64,000 bases of DNA from Parafrankia irregularis (GCF_001536285.1 NZ_FAOZ01000019.1:100214-164213), one strand, 5' to 3'. Shown: positions 37,601 through 45,036, numbered from the stretch's first letter. Numbers and translations: made by a program. The notes: generated from the letters alone by a model not told the origin.

Positions 37601-37720
37601 CAGCCGGCCCGCCGCACCGCCCGCCCGCCCGACCCCGAGGCCGCCCGCGCGCTCGCCCAGGGCTTCACCAGCGCATTCGAACGCGGAATGCGTGACGCCG
37701 ACGACCTCGACGGGAGATAA
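34655..37720 (+). CDS. cvnA: Conservon sensor kinase CvnA (NIT-HAMP-HATPase)
   Basis: A protein of 1021 residues. A membrane helix (TVVLLLPLLALVGFGGWVV) leads into an extracellular nitrate/nitrite-sensor (NIT) domain. A second helix (about 310) is followed by a HAMP region, a dimerisation box with FGVDHQATRMRRLAESLIVL, and an ATPase domain with LIENATAFSPPDTPV and EDRGVGLDDE. The last ~330 residues are Gly/Ser/Asp-rich, disordered, with GGNGGSGG repeats. In Streptomyces, CvnA forms a membrane complex with CvnB-D resembling a G-protein-coupled system. GTG 34655 follows GAGAGG; other upstream frames lack one. Confidence 0.93.
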   Translation: MRNWPIRYKITVVLLLPLLALVGFGGWVVSGQLAAQRASEQTRTAARFLIHVNDLVYALQTERYAVSSLVGSGYRERDFAVRSTNARGPVDEAITTVTKTAAELPAGPRNQVRDAVAAAQGQMGGLATVRAGVDAQTLQPGPGTVTYNQMISGWLDVGAAMVGIGSEDTDVVRVATALSAISRVGESISQQYGYVSSAAVLGTAVPDRVTRVQSAIGTETAWMTQFRLSATAAEVALYDKLVGPTQAAVTELRDKVLHGQRIDFSAWAAASGAKSEQVRAVQRQVVEELEHRSGTLADAALRQAALSGLLAAGVLALSVAVSVGVASRIVGGLRNLRTGALDVAQRRLPEVTSKLRQGQPVDLEAEPAAFPTAGGDEIGDVARAFNVTYSSAVTAAYEVAEGRSVGAILQTLARRTQGLIQRQLRLIDELERDQQDGEILTKLFGVDHQATRMRRLAESLIVLSGGQPGRTFRGPVRLVQVLRAAVSEVEDYTRVHVHLPTSDVEIVGSAVGDLTHMLAELIENATAFSPPDTPVTVQASRVGQGWTVEIEDRGVGLDDEMYAATNHRMANPPPFEASTHGSQIGLFVVARLAARHRIAVRFKPSVYGGVHVVTIIPAGLIHTEVAHQTAMLPAGRAGGTGGTGGTGGGPDDPGRRRPELGPGGGPGGDRGNGGGRHTPTEEFALPVGTGTAPHPVGARAGSGIGVDLTGDADGRSSRSGDTVRMGRGGDNGHGDSYGRPDGFGADVRLGGFADSTHGAYAAHSDHGANGAGEAGMYGTRDFAEGARGSAGSGAAARSGAAPGFDPLAAGAGAPLGSGGPGGHGGSGGNGGSGGYGGNGGQDGYGRHGGNGRPGGYSGQDGSGGSGSGGGRRSGYGEYGGYSDSRVPPDDVRPVRLDPALDPSSRRGGEGRTPGVAAHSAMDLADSGVFDPLFGPLRGSDGAAATVPGGTGGAGGHPRLEDLPRRRRGAHLAESLRSEPDAEQPARRTARPPDPEAARALAQGFTSAFERGMRDADDLDGR

Positions 37721-37723
37721 GCG

Positions 37724-38134
37724 ATGCACCGACAGCCCGACCTCTCCTTTCTGCTCGATCGCCTGCGCGAGACCGTTCCCGACATCCTGTGCGCGGTTGT
37801 CCTGTCCGCGGACGGACTGCTGCTCGCCACGTCGAGCGGGATCGAACGCACGGCGGCCGACCAGCTCGCCGCGGTCGCGTCCGGCTTCGACGCACTGGCC
37901 CGCGGCGCCGCTCGCCAGCATGGCTGGGGCCAGGTCAACAAGACGATGGTCGACATGGAGAACGGCTACCTGTTCATCACCGCTGTCGGCCACAGCGCCT
38001 GCCTCGCCGTCTCCAGCACCGCCGACGCCGACGTCGGCCAGATCGCCTACGAGATGGCGCACCTGGTTAGCAGGGCCGGCCGGTTCCTGACCCCGGAGCT
38101 TCGCAGCCAGATGCGGGCGGCCCTGCCGTCCTGA
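37724..38134 (+). CDS. cvnB: Conservon roadblock/LC7 protein CvnB
   Basis: A protein of 136 residues with a roadblock/LC7 fold: LSFLLDRLRETVPDILCAVV, LSADGLLLATSSGIERTAAD, GYLFITAVGHSACLAVSS and a C-terminal amphipathic helix. Roadblock proteins act with small GTPases, often to stimulate GTP turnover, as MglB does with MglA. It begins 3 bp after the cvnA stop, so expression is coupled. Confidence 0.94.
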   Translation: MHRQPDLSFLLDRLRETVPDILCAVVLSADGLLLATSSGIERTAADQLAAVASGFDALARGAARQHGWGQVNKTMVDMENGYLFITAVGHSACLAVSSTADADVGQIAYEMAHLVSRAGRFLTPELRSQMRAALPS

Positions 38135-38175
38135 GTCGACCTGGACCGCGTGCAAGCGGGGGAGGGAGGTAGACG

Positions 38176-38568
38176 GTGCCCGAGGACTGGTCCGGGTCGC
38201 CGGCGCCGGGCGAGCACTGGGACGACGCCGAGGCGTTCGTCCGCCCCTACGCGGTGACCCGAGGACGCACGACGCCGGCGGTGCCGCTGGAGCTCGTCGC
38301 GCTCGTCGCGACCACCGACGGCGGCATGGCGGCGATCCGGCGGCGCGGCCGGCTCGCGCCCGAGGAACACGACATCGCGATCCTGTGCATGCGAATTCAC
38401 TCGATCGCCGAGATCTCCGCCCGTCTGAAACTGCCGTTGATGGTGGTGCGGGTACTCATCGACGACATGGCGCGGGGCGGAATGGTCTCCGTCCACCGCC
38501 CCGAACATCCTGATCGACCCAGCCCGGAGCTCCTACGGAGGGTTCTGCATGGTCTCACCACTCTCTAG
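38176..38568 (+). CDS. cvnC: Conservon DUF742 protein CvnC
   Basis: A protein of 130 residues with the DUF742 pattern: VRPYAVTRGRTTP near the N-terminus and a winged-helix-like HDIAILCMRIHSIAEISARL then LPLMVVRVLIDDMARGGMV. GTG 38176 follows GGAGGTAGAC. Its 3' end overlaps cvnD by 20 bp. DUF742 proteins are part of the conservon complex; their biochemical task is unclear. Confidence 0.94.
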   Translation: MPEDWSGSPAPGEHWDDAEAFVRPYAVTRGRTTPAVPLELVALVATTDGGMAAIRRRGRLAPEEHDIAILCMRIHSIAEISARLKLPLMVVRVLIDDMARGGMVSVHRPEHPDRPSPELLRRVLHGLTTL

Positions 38569-39142
38569 ACGCGCACCCACCGCGGTGAAGGTGCTCGTCG
38601 CCGGTGGCTTCGGAGTTGGCAAGACGACGTTCGTCGGGTCGGTGAGCGAGATCGAGCCGCTCACCACCGAGGCGGCGATGACCAGCGCCAGCGTCGGCGT
38701 CGACGACACCAGCGCGGTGAACAGGAAGACGACCACCACCGTGGCCATGGACTTCGGTCGCCTCACGCTCAGCAACAACATCATCCTGTATCTGTTCGGT
38801 ACTCCCGGCCAGGACCGGTTCTGGTTCATGTGGGACGAGCTCGTCCGGGGCGCGATCGGCGCGGTGGTGCTGGTCGACACCCGCCGCATGGCCGACTCGT
38901 TTCCCGCCATCGACTTCTTCGAGAACCGCCAGGTGCCGTTCCTGGTCGCGGTCAACCGCTTCGAGGCGAACTCCCATGAATACCCGCTCCCAATGGTCCG
39001 TGATGCCGCCGACCTCGCTCCGCACCGACCGGTGATGTACTGCGACGCCAGGCGCCCGGACAGTGCGCAGACGACGCTCGTCCATCTCGTGCGCCATGCC
39101 CTGGAACTTGCCCTTACCGGAGAACCACTGGATGGTCCGTGA
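38549..39142 (+). CDS. cvnD: Conservon small GTPase CvnD
   Basis: A protein of 197 residues. It has Walker A GGFGVGKTTF at the start, the switch II-type FGTPGQDRFWFMWDELVRGA, VVLVDTRRMADSF, and AVNRFEA in place of the classical NKxD. This is the conservon/MglA-like P-loop GTPase. CTACGGAGGG precedes the ATG, inside cvnC. The operon order A-B-C-D is complete; no cytochrome P450 (cvnE) follows, and instead two unrelated genes come next. Confidence 0.94.
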   Translation: MVSPLSRRAPTAVKVLVAGGFGVGKTTFVGSVSEIEPLTTEAAMTSASVGVDDTSAVNRKTTTTVAMDFGRLTLSNNIILYLFGTPGQDRFWFMWDELVRGAIGAVVLVDTRRMADSFPAIDFFENRQVPFLVAVNRFEANSHEYPLPMVRDAADLAPHRPVMYCDARRPDSAQTTLVHLVRHALELALTGEPLDGP

Positions 39143-39194
39143 CCGGCCGGGCTCGGCGGTGACGATCAGCTCGGGGGGATCTCAGGAGGCCGTG

Positions 39195-39638
39195 ATGTCA
39201 AGCCACAACCTCGACCTGCCCCGGCCGCGTGGCCGAGTGCCCGGAATCGAGATGGAGGTCTATGTCGACTGGGAGGACCAGATCGAGGTCGAGGACCCGC
39301 CGAACAGCCGGCGCCCCGCGGTCATGGTGCGCATGCCGGCCTATGTCGCCGGCGGGCTCTCCCACGAGCTGCACAGCCTGGAGACGATCCGCGGCGCGAT
39401 CGGCGGTGACTGCAGCGAATGGGCCCAGGTGGCTCGGGCGCTGCTGGCCGCGGCCCGGATGGCGGCTGGCTCGGACCGGCATCCCGAGCTGGCTGATCTG
39501 CCGGTGGCGCCGTTCGCGGCCGGCTCGGACCGGCACCCCGAGCTCGCCGACCTCGCCGATCGGCCGCCGGCGCCGTTCGCGGCCGGCTACCAGCGGATGG
39601 TGCCGGTGGACGGGTCCGTTCCCGGAGAATGCGCGTGA
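39195..39638 (+). CDS. Hypothetical acidic protein downstream of the conservon
   Basis: A protein of 147 residues starting MSSHNLDLPRPRGRV. It has an acidic segment (EVYVDWEDQIEVEDPP) and an internal duplication of GSDRHPELADL with a following PFAAG. There is no signal peptide or membrane helix and no family that I recognise. ATG 39195 follows AGGAGG by 5 bases. It starts 52 bp after cvnD and its stop overlaps the next gene by 10 bp, so it may be part of the conservon transcript. Confidence 0.65.
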   Translation: MSSHNLDLPRPRGRVPGIEMEVYVDWEDQIEVEDPPNSRRPAVMVRMPAYVAGGLSHELHSLETIRGAIGGDCSEWAQVARALLAAARMAAGSDRHPELADLPVAPFAAGSDRHPELADLADRPPAPFAAGYQRMVPVDGSVPGECA

Positions 39639-40534
39639 CTCTGCTGCTGTTGACGGCCGAGGCCGGGACGGTGTTCGGCGTGACGGTCTGGGTGCTGCTC
39701 CGGATCTGGGCCCGAACGCGGGACATCAGCCTGGCCGACGTCGACTTCTACGACCCGTTGGCAGAAACCGGCCACCCGTTGGCAGGAACCGGCCAGGAAT
39801 GCGGAACCGGCATGATTCCCGCCGCAATCACCACCACCTTCAGCGAACCCGCCGGCAGTCGGCGCCCCGGTAGCACCGACACGGCGGCGGACGGATCGGG
39901 TCAACTGGGGCGAATACGACTGCCACGAAGTCCGTCGGCCGGTCCGTGGGTGATGGACGAGAACGGCGTGGCGGGATTTGCGCGTTCTCCGCTCGGCGCG
40001 GTCATCGGCGCCGTGAACATCGCCTTCCAGGTCATTGGCATGGACGGTGTGATCACCACCTGTCGGCGGATCGCCACCCAGCAACAGGGCGCTGACCTGC
40101 GTGAATGTTCCGCGGATGAGCCCAGGAGCGGTTCCGGTCACTGGCCGGCGGCCGAGTCCGGTTCAGGACCCGATCCGCGTCGGCGGGGCAACCAGGTGAA
40201 CGGCTCCGACGGTAAAGAGGATCACGGGTCGACCGGGCGAGCGGTCGGCAATCTTACCCGTCGCACCTATGAACAAATTGAGATCACCGGATGGAAGCTT
40301 GAGAGCTATTCATCGGGGAACGCGACGGTACGGTATGTTCTCACCCGGTTCGGGGGCGGCGATGACGTCGTCTCGGTGACGATGCGGGTCGAGGTGAACT
40401 GGGCCGATGGCGACTGGCGGGTCGTCGCTCCGCCTACGGGGGAGTGGTTCGACGCGTTCAGTGCGGACGGCGATATGTCCGGTTTCATTCTCTTTCCCGC
40501 ACACGTTACGTCGCTGTCGTCGCCGCGCCGCTGA
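39629..40534 (+). CDS. Hypothetical membrane-anchored protein with NTF2/VirB8-like C-terminus
   Basis: A protein of 301 residues. An N-terminal hydrophobic segment (LLLLTAEAGTVFGVTVWVLL) probably anchors it. A low-complexity middle precedes a C-terminal beta-rich domain with QIEITGWKLESYSSGNATVR and VEVNWADGDWRVVAPPTGEW. That ending resembles NTF2/VirB8-like modules in actinobacterial secretion and conjugation-associated proteins; the call rests on pattern only. The start is ATG 39629 or GTG 39635, overlapping the gene before. It is followed by a strong hairpin. Confidence 0.6.
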   Translation: MRVTLLLLTAEAGTVFGVTVWVLLRIWARTRDISLADVDFYDPLAETGHPLAGTGQECGTGMIPAAITTTFSEPAGSRRPGSTDTAADGSGQLGRIRLPRSPSAGPWVMDENGVAGFARSPLGAVIGAVNIAFQVIGMDGVITTCRRIATQQQGADLRECSADEPRSGSGHWPAAESGSGPDPRRRGNQVNGSDGKEDHGSTGRAVGNLTRRTYEQIEITGWKLESYSSGNATVRYVLTRFGGGDDVVSVTMRVEVNWADGDWRVVAPPTGEWFDAFSADGDMSGFILFPAHVTSLSSPRR

Positions 40535-40552
40535 CAGGCGGGTCCTGCCAGC

Positions 40553-40606
40553 CGTGGAGTTGGGGGTTCGTGCCCGCACAGGCCGACACGAACCCCCAAC
40601 ACCACG
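40553..40606 (+). terminator. Hairpin terminator after the conservon-associated genes
   Basis: Arms 40553-40572 and 40587-40606 (GTGGAGTTGGGGGTTCGTG with its complement, one mismatch) form a long stem 20 bp after the stop at 40534. It probably ends the conservon transcript. The remaining gap to 40755 shows nothing else. Confidence 0.75.
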
Positions 40607-40755
40607 GACGGGGGGCTGGAGTCCCACATCTGTCGCGGGGTGCGAACGCGTGCATGGCGCCGCCTGAGCGTGCACGTCTGAAAGCCCCCGACATCTTCGC
40701 GCCAGGTCCGGGTGTTCAGGCGCCTCGATGCTGACGGCAACAAAGGAGCACATGA

Positions 40756-41223
40756 ATGTTGAGATCGTCCGTCCGCCGCGCTTCCGCGCGCGCGACGCTG
40801 ATCCTCGCGGCGCTGGCGAGCATGCTCGCCCTTACGGTCGGCGCGGCGCCGGTGGCCGGGGCGTCCGCTTCGGTGTACTACCTGCCGGTCGGCTGCTGGT
40901 CGGGCACCGCCACCACGGCCCTCGGCGCGACCGAGTCGGTTGAGTCGCACTTCTACCTCAACGGCAAGTTCGAGGTCTCCACGCCCACCGGCGACTTCAC
41001 GGGCAGCTGGAAGTCCACCGGCCCGCGCACCTTCACCTACGGGTTCGTCCGGACCCTGCCCGGCCCCGGCGGCGTGGTGATCGGCACCATCGACATCAAG
41101 CACTCGGCCACCTTCACCGCGTGGAACACGTACACCTCCACCGGGACGGCCACTGCCTACGACCTGAACGGCAACGTCCTGTTCTCCGGCCCGGTCAGCT
41201 CCACCGGAACGCGCACCTTCTAA
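40756..41223 (+). CDS. Small secreted protein of unknown function
   Basis: A protein of 155 residues with a signal peptide (RATLILAALASMLALTVGAA, cleavage probably near VAGASA). The mature part is beta-rich with Thr/Ser/Gly strands: YYLPVGCWSGTATTALGATE, FTGSWKSTGPRTFTYGFVR and FTAWNTYTSTGTATAYDLNG. This recalls small calycin-like or SnoaL-independent beta-barrels of secreted actinobacterial proteins; no family is certain. AAAGGAG precedes the ATG. Confidence 0.75.
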   Translation: MLRSSVRRASARATLILAALASMLALTVGAAPVAGASASVYYLPVGCWSGTATTALGATESVESHFYLNGKFEVSTPTGDFTGSWKSTGPRTFTYGFVRTLPGPGGVVIGTIDIKHSATFTAWNTYTSTGTATAYDLNGNVLFSGPVSSTGTRTF

Positions 41224-41254
41224 GCGGCACCACGCACTAAGCGGCACCACGCAC
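41221..41254. repeat. 17-bp tandem duplication spanning the stop codon
   Basis: TAAGCGGCACCACGCAC occurs twice in direct succession (41221-41237, 41238-41254). The first copy contains the TAA stop of the secreted protein gene. Nothing else is seen in the gap to 41490. Confidence 0.85.
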
Positions 41255-41490
41255 CCGGCGGCCTTACTGGCCGCGAAGAGCAGCCCGACCGGCCGCATCC
41301 GACCCAACGGCGAGACCCGCCGATCCGGCCGGACGCGTCAACCGGATCGGTCGACCAGAGCGGTCGGTCGGGCCTCTCAGGTGCCCGCGATGCCAGACAG
41401 TCACGACACCCAGGAGCCCCGGTCCGCCGAACTCCCGGATTGATGCGCTTTCCTCCCCTACTGTGATCTTCGGTGGGAGGGGGAAAATTC

Positions 41491-41916
41491 ATGAATCACG
41501 CCGCTCTGTTCTCCGCGGTGTTCATCGCGTTATTTGTCGGTCATCACCTTGGTGACCACGTCGCGCAGACCGACTGGCAGGCAGCCCGCAAGCACGGATC
41601 CGGCTGGGCCGCCGCCCGGGCGATGATCGGCCACCTGTTCAACTATCACCTGTGTATCGGCGCCGCGCTGCTCGGTCTTGTCGTGATCGACGTGCCGCTG
41701 CGGCCGGCCGGCATCGTGGTGGCGCTGATCTGGTCCGTCCTCACGCATGGATTCATCGACCGCCGGTGGCCGGTACGCGTGCTGCTCCAGCGAGGGCGGT
41801 CGCCCCTTTTCGCCGAGAGCACCAGCAGCGGCGTGAACGGAATCTACCTCGCCGACCAGTCGCTGCATATCGGCTGCCTGTTCGTCGGAGCGCTGCTGGT
41901 GTCCGCGCTGAGCTGA
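41491..41916 (+). CDS. DUF3307-like membrane protein
   Basis: A protein of 141 residues with three to four membrane segments and the DUF3307 pattern: FVGHHLGDHVAQTDWQA near the N-terminus, MIGHLFNYHLCIGAALLGL, LIWSVLTHGFIDRRWPVR, and a final SLHIGCLFVGALLVSAL. Conserved His and Asp residues in membrane-edge positions are typical. The molecular role of the family is unknown. ATG 41491 follows a GGGAGGGGG stretch. The gene is convergent with the cyclase-homology gene. Confidence 0.75.
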   Translation: MNHAALFSAVFIALFVGHHLGDHVAQTDWQAARKHGSGWAAARAMIGHLFNYHLCIGAALLGLVVIDVPLRPAGIVVALIWSVLTHGFIDRRWPVRVLLQRGRSPLFAESTSSGVNGIYLADQSLHIGCLFVGALLVSALS

Positions 41917-41923
41917 TCCGCTT

Positions 41924-43018
41924 TCAGGAATCCCGACCTTTGGCGCCGATGAAGAGGTGGTATTCCCCGACGACCCCGTCGCCCGGTGCCGGGGGCATGA
42001 CCTGACCGAAAGCCGCCTGGTCGCAGGTGAGGCGCTGCAGCACCGCCGAGGTCACGATTTTCGTGCCTGGGGAGAGCGCCTGCAGCGTGCGGCAGGTACT
42101 GCTCACCAGCGGCCCGGCCAGCCCGAAATCCGGGACGAACAGATCGCCGTGCGCGATGACGGCGCTGAAGGCGAACGGCGGCTGTCCGGCCTCGTCGGCC
42201 TCGCCAGGTTGGTCGGGCTGGTCAGGTTGGTTGGTCCGCGCCGTGGTCGGCGGATCTGCCGGGAGGCGGGAGAGCCGGTCGAGCGCGATGAGAAAGGCCG
42301 CCGCGTCGTCAGCGTTGTCGTGGGTCGCGAGGATGTTGTCGCCAGCGACGGAACGCAGCCGGCCATGGGTCGTGCCCAGCGCCTCATGGTGAAGCTCGAC
42401 CCAACGATGCAGCCGTTCGTTCAGCGTGGTCAGGGACACGCGGGCGGCGAGGGCGTTCAGGCCGACCAGGTCGGTGACGGTGAGGAAGGCGTTGCGCTCC
42501 ATGCCGCGGTAGCGGTCCGCGAGGAGGCGGTGCACCTGCACCGGCCGGGGAATCCCGTTGAGAGCCAGTTCCCCGACGAGGTCGAAGCCGAACTCCGCCG
42601 ACTTGGCCGCGTCCCGCGTGGTCGACGTCACGTACACCTCGTTCGTGGGTACGTGCTTCTCCATCCGCGCGGGCACGACGACGCCCTCGCCCAGCAGGTC
42701 GTTCTCGAACCTGATCGTGTCGCAGGTGTGGATCGCGACCCGGCAGCCCTCCACCCAGTCGCCGATCGGCAGACGCGGGCCGGAAACGAACAGGTTGACG
42801 ATCTGGGCCGCCGCGTGCAGCGAATCGGTGGCGGAGCGGAAAGCTGTCAGATATCCGTCACCGGTGAACTTGATGATCTCGCCGCCGAGCTCCTCCACGA
42901 TCCTGCGAATCGGCAGGACCGCCTCGGTCATCATTTCGGTCATACGAACCCGTGGAACGGAGGCCATGGCCCGGGTGGAGCCCACCAGATCCACGACCAG
43001 CACAGTCGTGGTTTCCAT
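41924..43018 (-). CDS. Tandem adenylate/guanylate cyclase-homology protein
   Basis: A protein of 364 residues with two class III cyclase-homology domains. The first has VLVVDLVGST and IIKFTGDGYLTAF (metal Asp pair and a Lys of the ATP type). The second has FLTVTDLVGLNAL and VAGDNILATH. The place of the usual transition-state Asn reads VVVPARM and LVSSTCRT, so the Asn is lost in both while Arg stays. It may make little or no cyclic nucleotide. ATG 43018 is family-like; the frame stays open to 43144. A Asp/Gln/Pro spacer (NQPDQPDQPGEADEAG) splits the second domain. Confidence 0.82.
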   Translation of the reverse strand: METTTVLVVDLVGSTRAMASVPRVRMTEMMTEAVLPIRRIVEELGGEIIKFTGDGYLTAFRSATDSLHAAAQIVNLFVSGPRLPIGDWVEGCRVAIHTCDTIRFENDLLGEGVVVPARMEKHVPTNEVYVTSTTRDAAKSAEFGFDLVGELALNGIPRPVQVHRLLADRYRGMERNAFLTVTDLVGLNALAARVSLTTLNERLHRWVELHHEALGTTHGRLRSVAGDNILATHDNADDAAAFLIALDRLSRLPADPPTTARTNQPDQPDQPGEADEAGQPPFAFSAVIAHGDLFVPDFGLAGPLVSSTCRTLQALSPGTKIVTSAVLQRLTCDQAAFGQVMPPAPGDGVVGEYHLFIGAKGRDS

Positions 43019-43402
43019 TCTCACTATGCCGCCCGCCTTCCCGAGACCCGCCGCCGCCGCGGGCACGGCCGGAATCATAGCGGCGTGCAACGGCCCGCCA
43101 CGGCGGATTCGAGGGAGAACCCGCGGGGCTTCAGGGGTATCCACCCTGGCCTACGTAACCGGCCGCGGTGCGCCTGCGGTCCGGCGCAAACTGTGCTAGC
43201 CCACTTCGGCCGGGACCTGCACCGGGCCGCAGGCCCTTCCCCTGGTCAGCGTCAGGACCGTTCTCGTGGTGGTCCAGTCCGGGCGACCGGGTGATCCCGT
43301 TTCCGCGCGAATCGGCCCGTATGCGTGCCACGGCGATGCGTATGCCGTTATTCCGCACCGCTGTCGGGTATGTCCATTTTCAGGAGGGTGGGGAGAACGA
43401 GA

Positions 43403-43441
43403 CGAGGGCCTGTGGTTCTCAAAGCGAACCACAGGCCCTCG
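43403..43441 (-). terminator. Strong 16-bp hairpin downstream of the small peptide gene
   Basis: CGAGGGCCTGTGGTTC (43403-43418) and GAACCACAGGCCCTCG (43426-43441) pair perfectly around a 7-base loop. Read on the minus strand it lies about 75 bp past the stop codon of the 54-codon peptide gene, and well before the cyclase gene start, so it should close a separate short transcript. The rest of 43019-43517 shows no gene. Confidence 0.8.
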
Positions 43442-43517
43442 GTTCATGTCAGCTCTGGATGACGCTTCCTGGAGGGCATGCAACCGTGATCTCGGCGACT
43501 TCGGTCCCTGCTGGTGC

Positions 43518-43682
43518 CTACCAGCCCCAACCGCCGTGCCGACCCCAGCCGCCCCAGCCGCCCCAGCCGTGGCGCCAGCCCCAGCCGCCCCAGCCGTGGC
43601 GCCAGCCCCAGAAGAACGTTCCGGTGACGTCTCGGAAGTAACCCTGTGCCCGTATCGACGGTGCCGCGTACCTGTCCTTCAT
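43518..43682 (-). CDS. 54-residue Trp/Gly/His-rich peptide with lasso-type RiPP leader
   Basis: The 54-codon frame begins MKDRYAAPSIRAQGYFRDVT. Tyr5, Pro8, Ile10, Gly14, Phe16 and Thr20 fit exactly the spacing of the lasso-peptide leader consensus YxxPxLxxxGxFxxxT. After Gly21 the sequence is a Trp/Gly/His/Arg repeat containing WGWRHGWGG twice, then WGGWGRHGGWGW. It has no Asp or Glu, so no lasso macrolactam can form. The ATG follows GAGGA with about 10 bases spacing and a strong hairpin follows, both in this strand's direction. No lasso B or C maturation genes are seen in the window. The opposite strand is also open (Pro/Gln-rich) but lacks these signals. Confidence 0.7.
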   Translation of the reverse strand: MKDRYAAPSIRAQGYFRDVTGTFFWGWRHGWGGWGWRHGWGGWGGWGRHGGWGW

Positions 43683-43855
43683 CGCCGCTTCCTCATCCCG
43701 AGTCCGCGTAGGAGTGATCCTCCTTCCGCTGATCGGCCGCGCGCCCGCCAGCCCTGCCGGTGCGGTCGGGCGCGCCCACCAGGGTCAGGGCGCTCAACCG
43801 ACCATCTTTCATCGTCGCTCGGCCGCCTTCACTGGTGGTTCAGAAAGGGTTCATC

Positions 43856-43932
43856 ACTGAGCCGTTTCCCTCTCACGGTTCGTGGCCAGGGTCGCCGCAG
43901 GTCCGGGTCGACGATGGAAAAGGCTCACTCTC
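43856..43932. repeat. 75-bp dispersed repeat, copy B
   Basis: This is related to 29993-30068 along its length. It covers the last ~20 codons of the minus-strand gene at 43873 and about 17 bp beyond its stop, and lies about 175 bp upstream of the small peptide gene in that gene's direction. Confidence 0.65.
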
Positions 43933-45036
43933 CGGCCACGAGACCGGTGCGAGGCTGATGGCCAGGTCGTGGATCTCCCGCCGCCCATGACCCAGGACCC
44001 AGATCTGGGTGCCGGCCCGTTCAAAGCGCACATGGCCCTGATCGGAGTCGTCGGCAGGGGACCACCAGCGTGCCGGCGTGCCGTCCGCCAGCGCGATCGG
44101 CTTCCATTCGGCGGGGTCCGCCATCCGCGCGCCCCGGGACTGAACGAACCACACCCGGCTGATCGGGAGACGTCCTCCGTAGGAATGCGCGACTATCGCT
44201 GCCCCGTCCTCGTCGTTCTCCAGAACACCCGCATAGGTCAGGTCGCGGGGGGCGAGCACCGTGAAATCCACTTCGCGGGCCAGCGCGGCCAGCGGTCGGG
44301 CCTGGCCGCCGAGGCGCTCGGATTCGGCGACGGTGCCGACCGCGCCCAGATCGAAGCGACGCGGATCGATCGGCGCGTCGAACCGCGGGGCGCGCAGGCT
44401 CAGCTGCTCGGTCTTCCGCTCGCCGGACCAGGCGGTCAGCTCCAGCAGCACGCCGGTGGCATCGTCCACGACCAGGTCGTAGGAGTCGCCTTCCGGCAGG
44501 TTGTGCAGGCGGGGGGCGAAATTCTGGTCGCGCGGAACCCCGCGTACCCAGGTCGCCGGCCGGCCGTCCCGTTCCTGCGCATCGGGCCGCGGGGCGGCCA
44601 GATCCAGACCGGACAGGACCAGCCAGGGCCGCACAAGGGCGAGCTCGGATATCCCCACGGCGGTCAGCCCGAATTCAGCGGCGGCGGGCCTCGAGCCGTG
44701 GACCTTGCCGCAGTGACGCCGCCGCCACTGCAGGCCCCGCACGACGACGCCGTCGCTGTCCGGGTTGCCGTCGCTGTCGCCGTGCCAGTCGACCCGCAGC
44801 GATTCGGGCGTGGCCTGGAGCGACCCGCGCCGCGTGTCCATCCCGGCAGGAGCCTGCTGGTTGCCCGGCGCGCCGGGTGGTGAGACCACGACGCGGAAAC
44901 CGCGGGTGGCCTGCGCCGTGCTCACCGCCGCCGCCACCGCCGCGTGGTCGACCCAACCCCGCAGGTCGGCCTGTAGCGAGCTCCACCGCCGGGCCGACGT
45001 GGACATTGCCTCCAGCGTGTCTCCCAGGGCGGTCAC
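43873..45036 (-). CDS. Hypothetical protein of unknown function
   Basis: A protein of about 387 residues, beta-rich, with no membrane segment at the predicted start. Recognisable stretches are GDSYDLVVDDATGVLLELTA, REVDFTVLAPRDLTYAGVLE and ISRVWFVQSRGARMADPAEW, suggesting a LolA/RseB-like sheet, but I cannot place it in a family. The start may be GTG 45036 or ATG 45006; neither has a clear ribosome site, and the frame stays open to 45333. Its last 17 residues come from a dispersed repeat. It is divergent from a receptor Ser/Thr kinase and may share its promoter region (45037-45409). Confidence 0.6.
   Translation of the reverse strand: MTALGDTLEAMSTSARRWSSLQADLRGWVDHAAVAAAVSTAQATRGFRVVVSPPGAPGNQQAPAGMDTRRGSLQATPESLRVDWHGDSDGNPDSDGVVVRGLQWRRRHCGKVHGSRPAAAEFGLTAVGISELALVRPWLVLSGLDLAAPRPDAQERDGRPATWVRGVPRDQNFAPRLHNLPEGDSYDLVVDDATGVLLELTAWSGERKTEQLSLRAPRFDAPIDPRRFDLGAVGTVAESERLGGQARPLAALAREVDFTVLAPRDLTYAGVLENDEDGAAIVAHSYGGRLPISRVWFVQSRGARMADPAEWKPIALADGTPARWWSPADDSDQGHVRFERAGTQIWVLGHGRREIHDLAISLAPVSWPESEPFPSSTRTCGDPGHEP

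Noticed and set aside
35717..38155. Long minus-strand frame across cvnA and cvnB
   Set aside because: Antisense shadow of conserved conservon genes, Ala/Pro/Arg-rich without motifs.
39629..40534. Component of an integrated conjugative element
   Set aside because: The VirB8/NTF2-like pattern alone is not enough. No integrase, relaxase, FtsK/TraB-type ATPase or attachment site is visible nearby.
43168..43641. Plus-strand Pro/Gln/Trp-rich frame overlapping the small peptide gene
   Set aside because: It lacks a ribosome site near its start, and the perfect hairpin at 43403-43441 would lie inside it. The minus-strand frame has a proper ATG, ribosome site and terminator.
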